From Hydrotalea sandarakina (GTDB lineage Bacteria; Bacteroidota; Bacteroidia; Chitinophagales; Chitinophagaceae): a DNA stretch of 64,000 nucleotides. The notes below the pieces were generated by a model. It was not told where the DNA came from. It did not search any database and saw only the letters and a list, made by a program, of their open reading frames with translations. The stretch's first letter is position 1. Every line of letters begins with the position of its first letter. Position numbers and translations under genes: made by a program. Of the stretch, positions 56,392 to 64,000 are shown piece by piece. The DNA lies in contig NZ_QKZV01000003.1 in assembly GCF_003254115.1 (NCBI RefSeq), positions 362,501-426,500 on the forward strand, read 5' to 3'.

Positions 56392-56862
56392 ATTTTAAAA
56401 AACTATCAACTGTAAGTTTTTTGTTCTTTGGTAAACTGTCAATTATGCAGCATTGCACCACAACACTATATGGCTAAGTAAATTTCATTTGGCTAATAGG
56501 GCTGTGCATTTTTCATTGGATTACGCAACTTCATGTTAAGGTAAATAAAATTATGCACTACAGGGACAATTGTGCCAAATTGTCAAAAAATAGTGAATAA
56601 GTAGAACAACATTTGTCCATAACACAACCATAATTTTTGTTGCCTTCCTAACTTTTAGCATTTCTTAATTTTTTTTGACTTAGCATTACTTAATTTTATT
56701 TTAAGAAGTCGTTGAAATTGTAACTATTCAATACAAAAAAATGAACCTATGCAAAACCGCATCAATGTGTTAATATTATTAAATCAGGCACCCTTTTTTA
56801 CAGCTTAGCATTGTATTTGTAAAATGATAAATTACGCATTACTTCACTCTAAAACAGGACAA
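56392..56862. other. Divergent intergenic region with one dyad
   Basis: About 470 bp between the E1 gene and the first DUF1573 gene, very AT-rich. The clearest structure is GACAATT and AATTGTC at 56565-56584, a perfect 7-bp dyad with a 6-nt spacer, a possible operator. An open frame from 56824 runs into the DUF1573 gene but its first 13 codons precede a signal peptide and are not counted as coding. Nothing else is supported. Confidence 0.5.
56565..56584. promoter_or_regulatory. Operator-like inverted repeat
   Basis: GACAATTgtgccaAATTGTC is perfectly symmetrical in its arms. It lies roughly 185 bp before the E1 start and 280 bp before the DUF1573 start. No regulator gene is adjacent. Confidence 0.35.
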
Positions 56863-57309
56863 ATGAAAAAACTTTATGCATGTTTAATTATTTTATTGGG
56901 TTTATCCGGTACATTGAAAGCGCAGATTACTAATGCCGATATTACGCATCAGTTTAATTTCACCAACGATAATTTTGATTTTGGAAAAATACCCTATGGT
57001 AAGCCCGCACAATACACCCTTACTATTACCAATATTGGAAAAGATACTGCTACATTAGATGATGTACGCCCCAGTTGCGGTTGTACGACTCCTCAATTTG
57101 AGCGTGGTAAAAAATTTGCACCCGGCGAATCGGTAAAGGTAGTTTTAGGTTTCAATGGCAACACATTAGGCCCCTTTTATAAAACAGCGGGAATATTTTT
57201 AAACAATTACAAATTGAGCAAACAAGTAAGTTTTAAGGGCGAAACCTTTCAACAACCTGCATCCGACTCAGGAAAAATGAAACAAACCGGCACTGTAATT
57301 CATCAATAA
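56863..57309 (+). CDS. DUF1573 domain secreted protein
   Basis: 148 residues from the ATG at 56863, which begins the signal peptide MKKLYACLIILLGLSGTLKAQ; an upstream ATG at 56824 would put 13 residues before it. The DUF1573 domain is FDFGKIPYGKPAQYTLTITNIGKDTATLDDVRPSCGCTTPQF, an Ig-like fold with the hallmark SCGCT. The role of the family is unknown. It is followed 69 bp later by a second DUF1573 gene, probably by duplication. Confidence 0.9.
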   Translation: MKKLYACLIILLGLSGTLKAQITNADITHQFNFTNDNFDFGKIPYGKPAQYTLTITNIGKDTATLDDVRPSCGCTTPQFERGKKFAPGESVKVVLGFNGNTLGPFYKTAGIFLNNYKLSKQVSFKGETFQQPASDSGKMKQTGTVIHQ

Positions 57310-57378
57310 ATTACATCTTTATTTATTACAATTTTTGCTTTACCAAAACCATTATTTTTACAACAAAATTTCTATACT

Positions 57379-57753
57379 ATGAAACAATTGCTTTTAGCTG
57401 TTTTTTTATTGGCAGGTACTGTTTGCTTTGCACAAAGCCCTGTTGAATTTACAACCGTAAAACACGACTTTGGCAAAATAAAAAAAGGCGTTCCGGCCAC
57501 TTATGTTTTTCATTTTAAAAATATTGGCACCAAGCCGGTAGTAATAGAAGTTGCTACTGCCGAATGCGGCTGCACTACCCCCGAGTACCCTAAATCACCA
57601 ATTGCCAAAGGCAAAACAGGAGAAATTAAAGTAACCTATAATGCGGCCATGTCCGGCGCTTTTACTAAAAGAGTAAATGTTAAGTTAGCCGGCGTAAATG
57701 AACCCATTGTATTAACGATTGAAGGGGTAGTTGAAGACAGCAGTCACAAATAA
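57379..57753 (+). CDS. DUF1573 domain secreted protein
   Basis: 124 residues with signal peptide MKQLLLAVFLLAGTVCFAQ. The domain follows at once: VKHDFGKIKKGVPATYVFHFKNIGTKPVVIEVATAECGCTTPEYPKSPIAKGKTGEIKVTYN, again with the ECGCT motif. It is shorter than the preceding DUF1573 protein and shares the KIxxGxPAxYxxxxxNIG pattern with it. The pair is probably co-transcribed, with a terminator after this gene. Confidence 0.92.
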   Translation: MKQLLLAVFLLAGTVCFAQSPVEFTTVKHDFGKIKKGVPATYVFHFKNIGTKPVVIEVATAECGCTTPEYPKSPIAKGKTGEIKVTYNAAMSGAFTKRVNVKLAGVNEPIVLTIEGVVEDSSHK

Positions 57754-57777
57754 CTACTTTCAAAACATTTAATAAAT

Positions 57778-57810
57778 AAGCCACTTTTAAAATAAAGGTG
57801 GCTTTTTTTT
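57778..57810 (+). terminator. Terminator of the DUF1573 pair
   Basis: AAGCCACTTTT and AAAGGTGGCTT form a stem with one wobble around a short AT loop, followed by eight T. Confidence 0.82.
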
Positions 57811-57823
57811 ACCTAACGCTTGT

Positions 57824-57831
57824 TATCTTTG
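57824..57831 (+). promoter_or_regulatory. -7 box candidate of the aminotransferase gene, 4 nt from the start codon
   Basis: TATCTTTG fully matches TAnnTTTG and ends 4 nt before the ATG at 57836. The T-run of the preceding terminator occupies the -33 region. Confidence 0.5.
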
Positions 57832-57835
57832 CGCC

Positions 57836-59032
57836 ATGTTAAGTATTAGTAAGCGTGGCATAGCAATGCCCCCAAGCCCCATAAGGAAATTAGTTCCTTA
57901 TGCCGAAGCAGCGAAAAAAAAAGGCATTCAGGTTTATCATTTAAATATTGGCCAACCCGATATTGAAACACCTCAACCGGTTTTAGATGCAGTTAGGCAC
58001 AGTAATTTTAAAGTATTGGCTTACAGCCATAGTGCCGGTAATGAAAGTTACAGAAAAAAACTAACGGAATATTATCAACGCAAAGGTATTACCGTTACTA
58101 AAGATGAAATTATTGTTACAACCGGAGGCAGTGAAGCTATTTTATTTGCTTTTATGGCCTGTTTAGATGCAGGTGATGAAGTAATTATACCTGAACCATT
58201 TTACGCTAACTACAATGGTTTTGCAGTAGAAGCCGGTGTTACAGTTGTACCCGTTACCGCTTCCATTGAAAATGGCTTTGCCCTTCCTTCAATTGCTGCT
58301 TTTGAAGCAAAAATTACTCCTAAAACAAAAGCCATTTTAATTTGTAATCCCAATAATCCTACCGGCTATTTATATACTGCAGCGGAAATGGAGGCCTTAA
58401 AAAATTTAGTATTAAAATATCAATTGTATTTATTTTCCGATGAGGCCTATCGCGAATTTTGTTATGAAGGCACCCATATTAGAGCCATGCACTTAAAAGG
58501 AATTGATGAGCATGTTGTTTTAATGGATACCATTAGTAAACGTTACAGTGCTTGTGGTGGAAGAATTGGCGCATTAGTAACCAAAAACAAAACTGTTTTA
58601 GATGCCGTAATGAAATTTGCGCAGGCAAGGCTTAGTCCTCCTTCATTTGCACAAATAGCCGGCGAAGCTGCAGTTGATTTGCCCGATAATTATTTTGATG
58701 CCATAAAAGAAGAATACCAACGGCGCAGAGATATCATAGTGCAACGATTAAACGCCATGCCCGGAGTACATTGTCCTAACCCAGGTGGTGCATTTTATGC
58801 CATGGCTGCTTTGCCGGTAAAAGATGCAGAAAACTTTTGCCAGTGGTTGTTAGAATCATTTGAATACAAGGGGCATACCGTTATGTTGGCACCTGCCGGC
58901 GGGTTTTATCAAACACCCGGTTTAGGAAAAAATGAAGTAAGATTAGCCTATGTATTAAATCAAAACGATTTACATGCTGCCATGGATTGCCTGGAAGCAG
59001 CTTTAAAACAATACCCCGATAAAACCATATAA
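57836..59032 (+). CDS. PLP-dependent aminotransferase, class I/II
   Basis: 398 residues. Fold type I features: NIGQPDIETPQPVLDAV, ILICNPNNPTGYLYTAAEME, LFSDEAYREFCYEG, and the PLP lysine in SISKRYSACGGRIGALV (here DTISKRYSACGGRIG). The C-terminal Arg of the carboxylate site lies in NEVRLAYVLNQNDL. It resembles aspartate and aromatic aminotransferases of subgroup I gamma; the exact substrate is unknown. The gene is monocistronic and appears to have almost no 5' untranslated region. Confidence 0.94.
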   Translation: MLSISKRGIAMPPSPIRKLVPYAEAAKKKGIQVYHLNIGQPDIETPQPVLDAVRHSNFKVLAYSHSAGNESYRKKLTEYYQRKGITVTKDEIIVTTGGSEAILFAFMACLDAGDEVIIPEPFYANYNGFAVEAGVTVVPVTASIENGFALPSIAAFEAKITPKTKAILICNPNNPTGYLYTAAEMEALKNLVLKYQLYLFSDEAYREFCYEGTHIRAMHLKGIDEHVVLMDTISKRYSACGGRIGALVTKNKTVLDAVMKFAQARLSPPSFAQIAGEAAVDLPDNYFDAIKEEYQRRRDIIVQRLNAMPGVHCPNPGGAFYAMAALPVKDAENFCQWLLESFEYKGHTVMLAPAGGFYQTPGLGKNEVRLAYVLNQNDLHAAMDCLEAALKQYPDKTI

Positions 59033-59035
59033 AGG

Positions 59036-59869
59036 CTATTCCGCTGAAGCAGCTAAACTATTAGTAAAGGCAGGAAAACCAACAACCCTGCCTTTATTCG
59101 TTTTAAACATGGGCCAATTGCATTTATCACAAACCTCATCCCACAAATCTTCATAAAACTGTATTGACTTGGCTTCTTTCAGTTGGTGAAAAATAGATTG
59201 CTTACTAAAGCTGATGTTTTCAATGTCTGAGTAAAAGGGAATATAGTTGTTTAATTTTGTAATACTATCGGCTTGTGCCTCCAAATATCGGCGATGCAAA
59301 TTTTTCCTAATCTGCACCATATTATAAAATGACAGTATATTCTTACCCTGTTGTTGAAACAATTTTAAGTCAGCCTGCAAAACTTTAAAACAATATAAAG
59401 ATAATGGAGCCGGTATATTGGGTATCAGTAATAAATGTGCAGCAGTAAAAACATTATTATGCAGTGAAAATTTGCCCGGCGGGCAATCAATAATGCATAC
59501 ATCATAATCATCCTCTACTTTTTCTAATGCAGCCTGTATGGTAGCATTATTGGCAAAATTTAATCGAGACAACAATGAACCTTTGCTTAATACATCATCA
59601 CCAAAAAATGCGTCATTGCTTATAATGTCAATATGATGCGTATCGCAGGTTTGTATTACTTCGTAGATGGAAATATCATTTTCAAACAACCGCTTATACC
59701 GCTGATTATTGGCACCTTCGCAATTAAAAAAATAGCTGGTACCACCTTGGGGATCTAAATCCCATATTAGTACGCTAAAGCCCATTTTAGCCATTAAACA
59801 GGCAATGTTTATTGAGGTGGTGGTTTTACCAACCCCACCTTTAATGTTGTAAACAGCAATCGTTTTCAC
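59036..59869 (-). CDS. ParA family ATPase, orphan
   Basis: 277 residues starting at a GTG (59869). The deviant Walker A KGGVGKTTTSINIACLMAKMG, Walker A' LIWDLDPQGG and Walker B DVCIIDCPPGKF place it in the ParA/Soj family. The C-terminal half (LLIPNIPAPLSLYCFKVLQADLKLF) is normal in length. No parB gene or parS-like site is seen next to it, so it is not a standard chromosome partition pair. It may position another complex or act in an unrelated process. It ends 4 bp after the convergent aminotransferase stop, and its promoter lies in the gap to the right. Confidence 0.93.
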   Translation of the reverse strand: MKTIAVYNIKGGVGKTTTSINIACLMAKMGFSVLIWDLDPQGGTSYFFNCEGANNQRYKRLFENDISIYEVIQTCDTHHIDIISNDAFFGDDVLSKGSLLSRLNFANNATIQAALEKVEDDYDVCIIDCPPGKFSLHNNVFTAAHLLLIPNIPAPLSLYCFKVLQADLKLFQQQGKNILSFYNMVQIRKNLHRRYLEAQADSITKLNNYIPFYSDIENISFSKQSIFHQLKEAKSIQFYEDLWDEVCDKCNWPMFKTNKGRVVGFPAFTNSLAASAE

Positions 59870-60114
59870 TTTGCGTTTTTTAAAAGGGTGAATAGGGAAT
59901 ACAATTTAAACAAAGTTTTCCACATATATGTGGATAAATTCATTTTTCTTTTAAAAAAACATTACAAACTATTTGGAATATGCACACTGTTCAGTTTAAA
60001 GATTATAAAGCGAACATAACATTCAACAATTCATAACCAAATGGGGCAAAAAAGCCAATAGGAAAAAATGATTTACTTTTAAGAGCATCCTCAACCATCA
60101 TTCATTAAACAACT

Positions 60115-60876
60115 ATGCCGGAAAATCCTAAAAACCGCAGGCAATTTGTAAAAAATGTTACTGCAGGAATCAGCTTTTTAAGCTTGCCTAATTTACTGCA
60201 AGCACAGGCACAACCTACTGCAAATAGAAAGAAAATTGTATGCGTTGGGGCACATCCCGATGACCCGGAAAGCGGGTGTGGCGGAACCTTAGCCATGCTA
60301 TCCAATTTAGGACACTCTGTTACGATTATTTACTTAACCACCGGTGAAGCAGGTATACCCGGCAAAAGTCATGAAGAAGCCGCGGCTATAAGAAAACAAG
60401 AGGCGATTAACGCCTGCAAAATATTAGGTGCAAAACCCGTATTTGCCGGACAAATTGATGGGGCAACCATTGCAGATAATGCAACTTTACAACAATTAAA
60501 CAAATTAATTACAAGTGAACAACCCGATATTGTTTTTACACACTGGCCTATTGACACCCATAAGGACCACCAAGTGGCAAGTTTATTAACCCTGCAATGT
60601 TGGGTAGCCAATGCCGCAAAATTTGAATTGTATTTTTTTGAAGTTTGTAATGGTGAACAAACCATGGGGTTTTACCCAACTGACCGGGTAAATATTACAG
60701 ATACACAAGCCATAAAAAGAAATGCCGTATTTTGCCATACCAGCCAAGATCCTACGGGTATTTACAATTGTGGTCATGCCATAATGGAAGCATTCAGGGG
60801 AAGAGAAATAGGTGTAAATGCTGCTGAAGGTTTTGTTAGAATGTCGGGTAAAGGAAATGGGCTGCTAAAAATATAG
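60115..60876 (+). CDS. PIG-L family deacetylase, probably exported
   Basis: 253 residues. The N-terminus NRRQFVKNVTAGISFLSLP has a twin-arginine-like motif (RRxFxK) and a short hydrophobic stretch, so export by Tat is likely. The PIG-L zinc site is GAHPDDPESGCGG (AHPDD) with the third ligand in THKDHQVA. Family members remove acetyl from N-acetylglucosamine-type sugars, as in BshB and MshB or GPI synthesis; an exported form would act on cell-envelope or external sugars. The substrate cannot be inferred. A small hairpin (GCTGCTA/TAGCAGC) overlaps the stop codon. Confidence 0.9.
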   Translation: MPENPKNRRQFVKNVTAGISFLSLPNLLQAQAQPTANRKKIVCVGAHPDDPESGCGGTLAMLSNLGHSVTIIYLTTGEAGIPGKSHEEAAAIRKQEAINACKILGAKPVFAGQIDGATIADNATLQQLNKLITSEQPDIVFTHWPIDTHKDHQVASLLTLQCWVANAAKFELYFFEVCNGEQTMGFYPTDRVNITDTQAIKRNAVFCHTSQDPTGIYNCGHAIMEAFRGREIGVNAAEGFVRMSGKGNGLLKI

Positions 60877-60943
60877 CAGCACTTTATAATGTAACTTGAA
60901 TGAAGTTTTGGTTTGAAATATGCCGGTTGTTTATCACCGATTT

Positions 60944-61387
60944 TTACAGTAACAACTTTTGCCATTGTTTTAATTGGCTTTTTTCTTCATTAGTCAGCAA
61001 CTGCTTTAAATTACATTTGGTTTGTAACAATAGTGCGCCTTTATGTTGCGGATATTTCTGTAAAATAGATGCAATGACAGGCAAAAATTCTTCATAAGGA
61101 TTCGCCGCATCAACAGCTGAAGGCACAGAAGTTTCTTTAGCAATTTTGTGTCGTTCGGGCATTTTTAAAATAATAGCCTGCAAGGTGCTTAACCAGTGCT
61201 GAGGCATGTCCGGAATTTTGGAAGCTTTTTGATGCAGTCCCTGCAATTGTTTTTTGCTTAAACTTCCCCTTTCTTCATACTGATGCATTAAACTTAAAAT
61301 GAATAAAGCGTTGGGATTATACCGGTAACAAGCATCTAATATTTTTTCAATTACATCAACTGCCTTTTTATTAGGGTGTTTTGACAT
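60944..61387 (-). CDS. Hypothetical protein, all-helical
   Basis: I do not recognise this protein. It has 147 residues, no signal peptide or membrane segment, and appears all-helical: AVDVIEKILDACYRYNPNALFILSLMHQYEERGSLSKKQLQGL, then PQHWLSTLQAIILKMPERHKIA. The Lys-rich C-terminus KSQLKQWQKLLL may be a coiled coil. The ATG at 61387 is well placed. It lies just downstream of the EnvC-like gene, 30 bp away on the same strand, and may be translated from the same message. Confidence 0.7.
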   Translation of the reverse strand: MSKHPNKKAVDVIEKILDACYRYNPNALFILSLMHQYEERGSLSKKQLQGLHQKASKIPDMPQHWLSTLQAIILKMPERHKIAKETSVPSAVDAANPYEEFLPVIASILQKYPQHKGALLLQTKCNLKQLLTNEEKSQLKQWQKLLL

Positions 61388-61417
61388 GTTGGTGTATTTA
61401 TGCTTGGTGGAAACAAT

Positions 61418-62794
61418 TTATCGAGATTTCAGCCATTGTTCGGGATTCACAAATTTATTGCTGCCATTCATTACCCTAAACTCTATTTTACCTTCCCCGT
61501 CAAAATCAGCTGCAGCATGTCCAATTAAAGTACCGGCTTTTACTTGTTGGCCCCTGTTTACACTTACATCAGACAATTTATTGTAAACGGTAAAATATTT
61601 ACCATGTTGCACCAATACGCCTTGAAAATCGCCTAAATCCATTACAGAAATCACTTCCCCATCGGCTACACATCGTACAGGAGCTCCAATTTTAGTAGAA
61701 ATAAAAATACCATCATTGGTTTCTTTCAGTTTTGTACCGGGTACAATATTGGTTCCAAATTGCCCAACCACAGCACCTCCGGAAACCGGCCAAGGTAACC
61801 GGCCTTTATTGTTTTCAAAGTTAATAGACATTTCTCTTCCTTCAGGTGTTGTTTCAAATACACTATACGTACGTGCTTCATTTCTGTCGGCTGAAACTAC
61901 CCCTGTAATAGGTTCATCAGAAGCTTTGGGTGTGTTATTAGCCGGTGTACTATTTGTTTTGGGGGCAGGCGTATTATTCGCTGTTACAGCAGGCTTTTTA
62001 GCAGCTTCTGCTTTGGCCTTAGCCAAACGTTCTCTTTCCCTGCGTTCAGCCTCAGCTATTTCGCGGCGAATGGCGGCTTTAATGGCTTCATTTAATATTT
62101 GCCTTTGCCTTTCGGTTTTACGCAACTGTGCTAAATAATCTTTTTCTTTATTTTTCAGTTGATTCACAATTTGGTCTTTCTCTTTTTTATCTTGTTCCAA
62201 AACCTTCAACTGATTACTTTGTGTTTCCAATACCTTGGTTTGTTGTTCTTTGGCATTGTTCATTTCAACAATTGCCTGCTGTCTTAATTCGCTGGTTTTT
62301 AAAATGGTCTGCGCTTCTGCTTCGCGATATTGACGATAACTTCTCAAAAAAGCCATTCTTTTCAATGCATCATTAAAATCGCGAGCCGAGAATAAGAAGT
62401 TTAAGTATTCGTAGCTGCTTCGGTTTTTATAAGCAAAAACAATGCTTTTGGCATAATTCTGCTTAAGGGTATCTAATTGCCTTTTCAGGCGATTAATTTC
62501 TAATTGCTTATTGTATATATCATCATTCAACCGTTGTATTTCCTGATTAATTTTATGAATTAAGCGCTCACGTACTGCCAGTTTTCGTTGAATAATGGCT
62601 ACTTCTGTTAGTGATTGCTTCTTGTTTTTGCGAATGGCATTTAAGGTTGCATTTAAGTTGTCAATTTCTTCTTGCAATTGTTTTTGTTGTTGCTGCAAAG
62701 CTTCACGGGTAGGTGGTTGTTGTGTACTACCTTGTGTTTGTGCCCATACCGGCAAAATGGGAAACAATAAAAAACAAAACAATATTAAACGCAT
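61418..62794 (-). CDS. EnvC-like coiled-coil protein with degenerate LytM domain
   Basis: 458 residues from the ATG at 62794. This start is decided by a GGAGG sequence about 8 nt upstream, one of few clear Shine-Dalgarno sites here; the open frame to a GTG at 62809 includes that site. Order: signal peptide (LILFCFLLFPILPVWA), a long coiled coil (about 25-270), a Pro/Ala/Thr linker, and a LytM (M23) domain (about 325-458). The zinc ligands are missing: the HxGxD motif reads NDGIFI, YAHL reads YNKL and LHFE reads KIEFRV. It should activate amidases rather than cut peptidoglycan itself, as E. coli EnvC does. Confidence 0.9.
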   Translation of the reverse strand: MRLILFCFLLFPILPVWAQTQGSTQQPPTREALQQQQKQLQEEIDNLNATLNAIRKNKKQSLTEVAIIQRKLAVRERLIHKINQEIQRLNDDIYNKQLEINRLKRQLDTLKQNYAKSIVFAYKNRSSYEYLNFLFSARDFNDALKRMAFLRSYRQYREAEAQTILKTSELRQQAIVEMNNAKEQQTKVLETQSNQLKVLEQDKKEKDQIVNQLKNKEKDYLAQLRKTERQRQILNEAIKAAIRREIAEAERRERERLAKAKAEAAKKPAVTANNTPAPKTNSTPANNTPKASDEPITGVVSADRNEARTYSVFETTPEGREMSINFENNKGRLPWPVSGGAVVGQFGTNIVPGTKLKETNDGIFISTKIGAPVRCVADGEVISVMDLGDFQGVLVQHGKYFTVYNKLSDVSVNRGQQVKAGTLIGHAAADFDGEGKIEFRVMNGSNKFVNPEQWLKSR

Positions 62795-62865
62795 GCTTAA
62801 AACCTCCACATTAAAAAAAAAGACTTATGAATTAATTTTTCATTAACGCTACAGCCCCAACAATA

Positions 62866-63693
62866 TTATTTCACTTTGTATTTTTTAGGAACTGAAAAGG
62901 TATATTTTAACGGCTCATTAAATGAAAACTCTTTAAAATCAAGAAATATATCTAATCGCGATTTTTCAGCTACCGATATTTGTCGGAAGGTAGCAAACAG
63001 AAAATTATCAATAGGCTGATAATTACTGAATGTTATATCGCAAGTGCGGTTCCGTTGCATATCAACATCATCTAACTTACTATGTAATATTCGGTAATCT
63101 ACATTATCTAATGTTACCAAATGCTTAAACATATCGCCCACCATCAATACCAACAATTGTTTATTGCCCGATTTATAGGAAACCACATTACTGTCTAAAA
63201 ACACCGGATTACCCACAATTAAGTTTTGTAATGTAGTAAAATCAAAAGGTATTTGTGTAACGTCTTGCAAATAAGCAATACTTCTGTATTGAATAGATTT
63301 ACCGCCTTTAAGTTTAATTAATATAACACTATCGGGCGTTACCAAAACATTGGCCACAACCCCATAAGGCGGCAGTGCAATTTTTACATAAATAACACTG
63401 TCTTTTATCATACTTAAGTAGGCCGTAACATGTTCACTTTCTTCGGCCCCTTCATAATCAACTTTAATTTTAGCATTAAAGGTTTTAAAGTCAATAGAGC
63501 GTTTCATTACCTTTTCCATAATATCCTTCACAATGGCAGCCGAATCAACTTTGGGGGCTTCGGTAACAATTACAGTTTGAGCCGTATCTTTTTTTGAAAT
63601 TGCCTTTTCAATATTTTGTACCTTTTTTACAGGATGGCAGGCAAAAACAGCAAAAACAAAAAGTATAAAAACAAAAAGTCGTTGCATCATCAT
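62866..63693 (-). CDS. DUF4292 lipoprotein
   Basis: 275 residues with a lipoprotein signal (MQRLFVFILFVFAVFACHP; lipobox VFAC). Sequence blocks such as KTFNAKIKVDYEGAEESEHVTAYLSMIKDSVIYVKIAL and FLFATFRQISVAEKSRLDIFLDFKEFSFNEPLKYTFSVPKKYK fit DUF4292, a Bacteroidota family with a LolA/LolB-like beta fold. It may carry or insert lipids or lipoproteins in the outer membrane. It lies 3 bp from dut and about 70 bp before the EnvC-like gene, the order often seen in the phylum. Confidence 0.88.
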   Translation of the reverse strand: MMMQRLFVFILFVFAVFACHPVKKVQNIEKAISKKDTAQTVIVTEAPKVDSAAIVKDIMEKVMKRSIDFKTFNAKIKVDYEGAEESEHVTAYLSMIKDSVIYVKIALPPYGVVANVLVTPDSVILIKLKGGKSIQYRSIAYLQDVTQIPFDFTTLQNLIVGNPVFLDSNVVSYKSGNKQLLVLMVGDMFKHLVTLDNVDYRILHSKLDDVDMQRNRTCDITFSNYQPIDNFLFATFRQISVAEKSRLDIFLDFKEFSFNEPLKYTFSVPKKYKVK

Positions 63694-63696
63694 ATT

Positions 63697-64000
63697 TTAT
63701 TGTTTTCCGGTATGTCCAAATCCGCCTTCACCGCGGGCAGTTTCCGTTAAAGTTTGCACAGGCATCCAATTAATTTGTTCAATTTTTTGAATAACCATTT
63801 GTGCAATTCTATCACCATCATGAAGTGTTACCGGTTCATTGGAAAGATTGATTAAAATTACTTTTATTTCTCCTCTGTAATCGGCATCTATTGTACCCGG
63901 TGTATTTAAGCAAGTAATGCCTTGTTTTATAGCCAAACCGCTTCGAGGTCGTATTTGTGCTTCGAAGCCTTCGGGTAATGCTATATGCAGTCCGGTGGGA
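63697..64000 (-). CDS. dut: dUTP diphosphatase, N-terminus outside window
   Basis: The C-terminal 100 residues are visible and the start lies outside. Motifs in order: [23 protein letters not shown] (PRSG phosphate loop), then [26 protein letters not shown] with the catalytic Asp in TIDADYRGE, then GDRIAQMVI and the C-terminal [11 protein letters not shown]-like motif V. The enzyme hydrolyses dUTP to keep uracil out of DNA. The reading frame continues to the edge without an ATG, so the start shown by the longest internal open frame (63936, a TTG) is not the real one. Confidence 0.95.
   Translation of the reverse strand, partial: PTGLHIALPEGFEAQIRPRSGLAIKQGITCLNTPGTIDADYRGEIKVILINLSNEPVTLHDGDRIAQMVIQKIEQINWMPVQTLTETARGEGGFGHTGKQ

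Noticed and set aside
1-64000. CRISPR arrays, insertion sequences, prophage or integrase-flanked islands
   Set aside because: No regularly spaced repeats, transposase, integrase or phage structural genes were recognised on either strand.

Overview
The window is AT-rich chromosomal DNA of a Bacteroidota bacterium, most likely the family Chitinophagaceae. The signs are a SusC/SusD pair with a surface glycan-binding lipoprotein, several Bacteroidota-restricted families (DUF4292, DUF1573, DUF4442, and proteins resembling DUF4476 and DUF6263), an approximately 1100-residue SecA, a fused E1 alpha/beta 2-oxoacid dehydrogenase, -7 boxes of the form TAnnTTTG, and very few Shine-Dalgarno sequences. Most genes are housekeeping. 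I saw no rRNA, CRISPR array, insertion sequence or prophage. One tRNA (Glu) is present.

Layout. 1-9.1 kb: a secreted DUF4476-like protein (cut by the window edge), an M1 aminopeptidase, a LemA/TPM/TPM group, phosphoglycerate kinase, GAPDH and tRNA-Glu. 9.6-11.6 kb: a cyclopropane-fatty-acid synthase and a lipoprotein. 11.9-20.5 kb: a small polysaccharide utilisation locus (GH26 mannanase, glycan-binding lipoprotein, SusD, SusC) next to a divergent AraC regulator; the control region carries a LacI-type dyad against the susC -7 box. 20.5-24.9 kb: a tightly packed operon of UbiA-like prenyltransferase, type III polyketide synthase, methyltransferase, FAD oxidoreductase and a YceI lipocalin. It looks like a pathway for a prenylated polyketide or quinone-like lipid and is the strongest candidate for an undescribed system here. 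24.9-31 kb: beta-CASP nuclease, DUF4442, MlaE, malic enzyme and an orphan response regulator.

31-39.5 kb: an operon read deoC, aldehyde dehydrogenase, half-size aldehyde dehydrogenase, SPOR protein, M20 amidohydrolase, preceded by secA. The two dehydrogenase genes look like a split ALDH16. 39.7-46.4 kb (plus strand): ATP synthase gamma, ScpB, LysA, an Mla-type ATPase, a charged secreted protein, a thioredoxin-like protein and malate dehydrogenase. 46.4-51 kb (minus): GT9, MFS, DedA and a dicarboxylate symporter. 51-60 kb: amino-acid permease, YebC, DCC protein, fused E1, two DUF1573 proteins, an aminotransferase and an orphan ParA. 60-64 kb: an exported PIG-L deacetylase, an unknown protein, an EnvC-like LytM protein with no zinc ligands, a DUF4292 lipoprotein and dUTPase (cut by the edge).

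Non-coding signals of note are a dispersed repeat with an exact 34-bp core found twice (30164-30197 and 52658-52691), and three genes (lysA, fused E1, aminotransferase) whose start codon lies exactly 4 nt after a -7 box, which suggests leaderless mRNAs. Product assignments rest on motif recognition without database searches.
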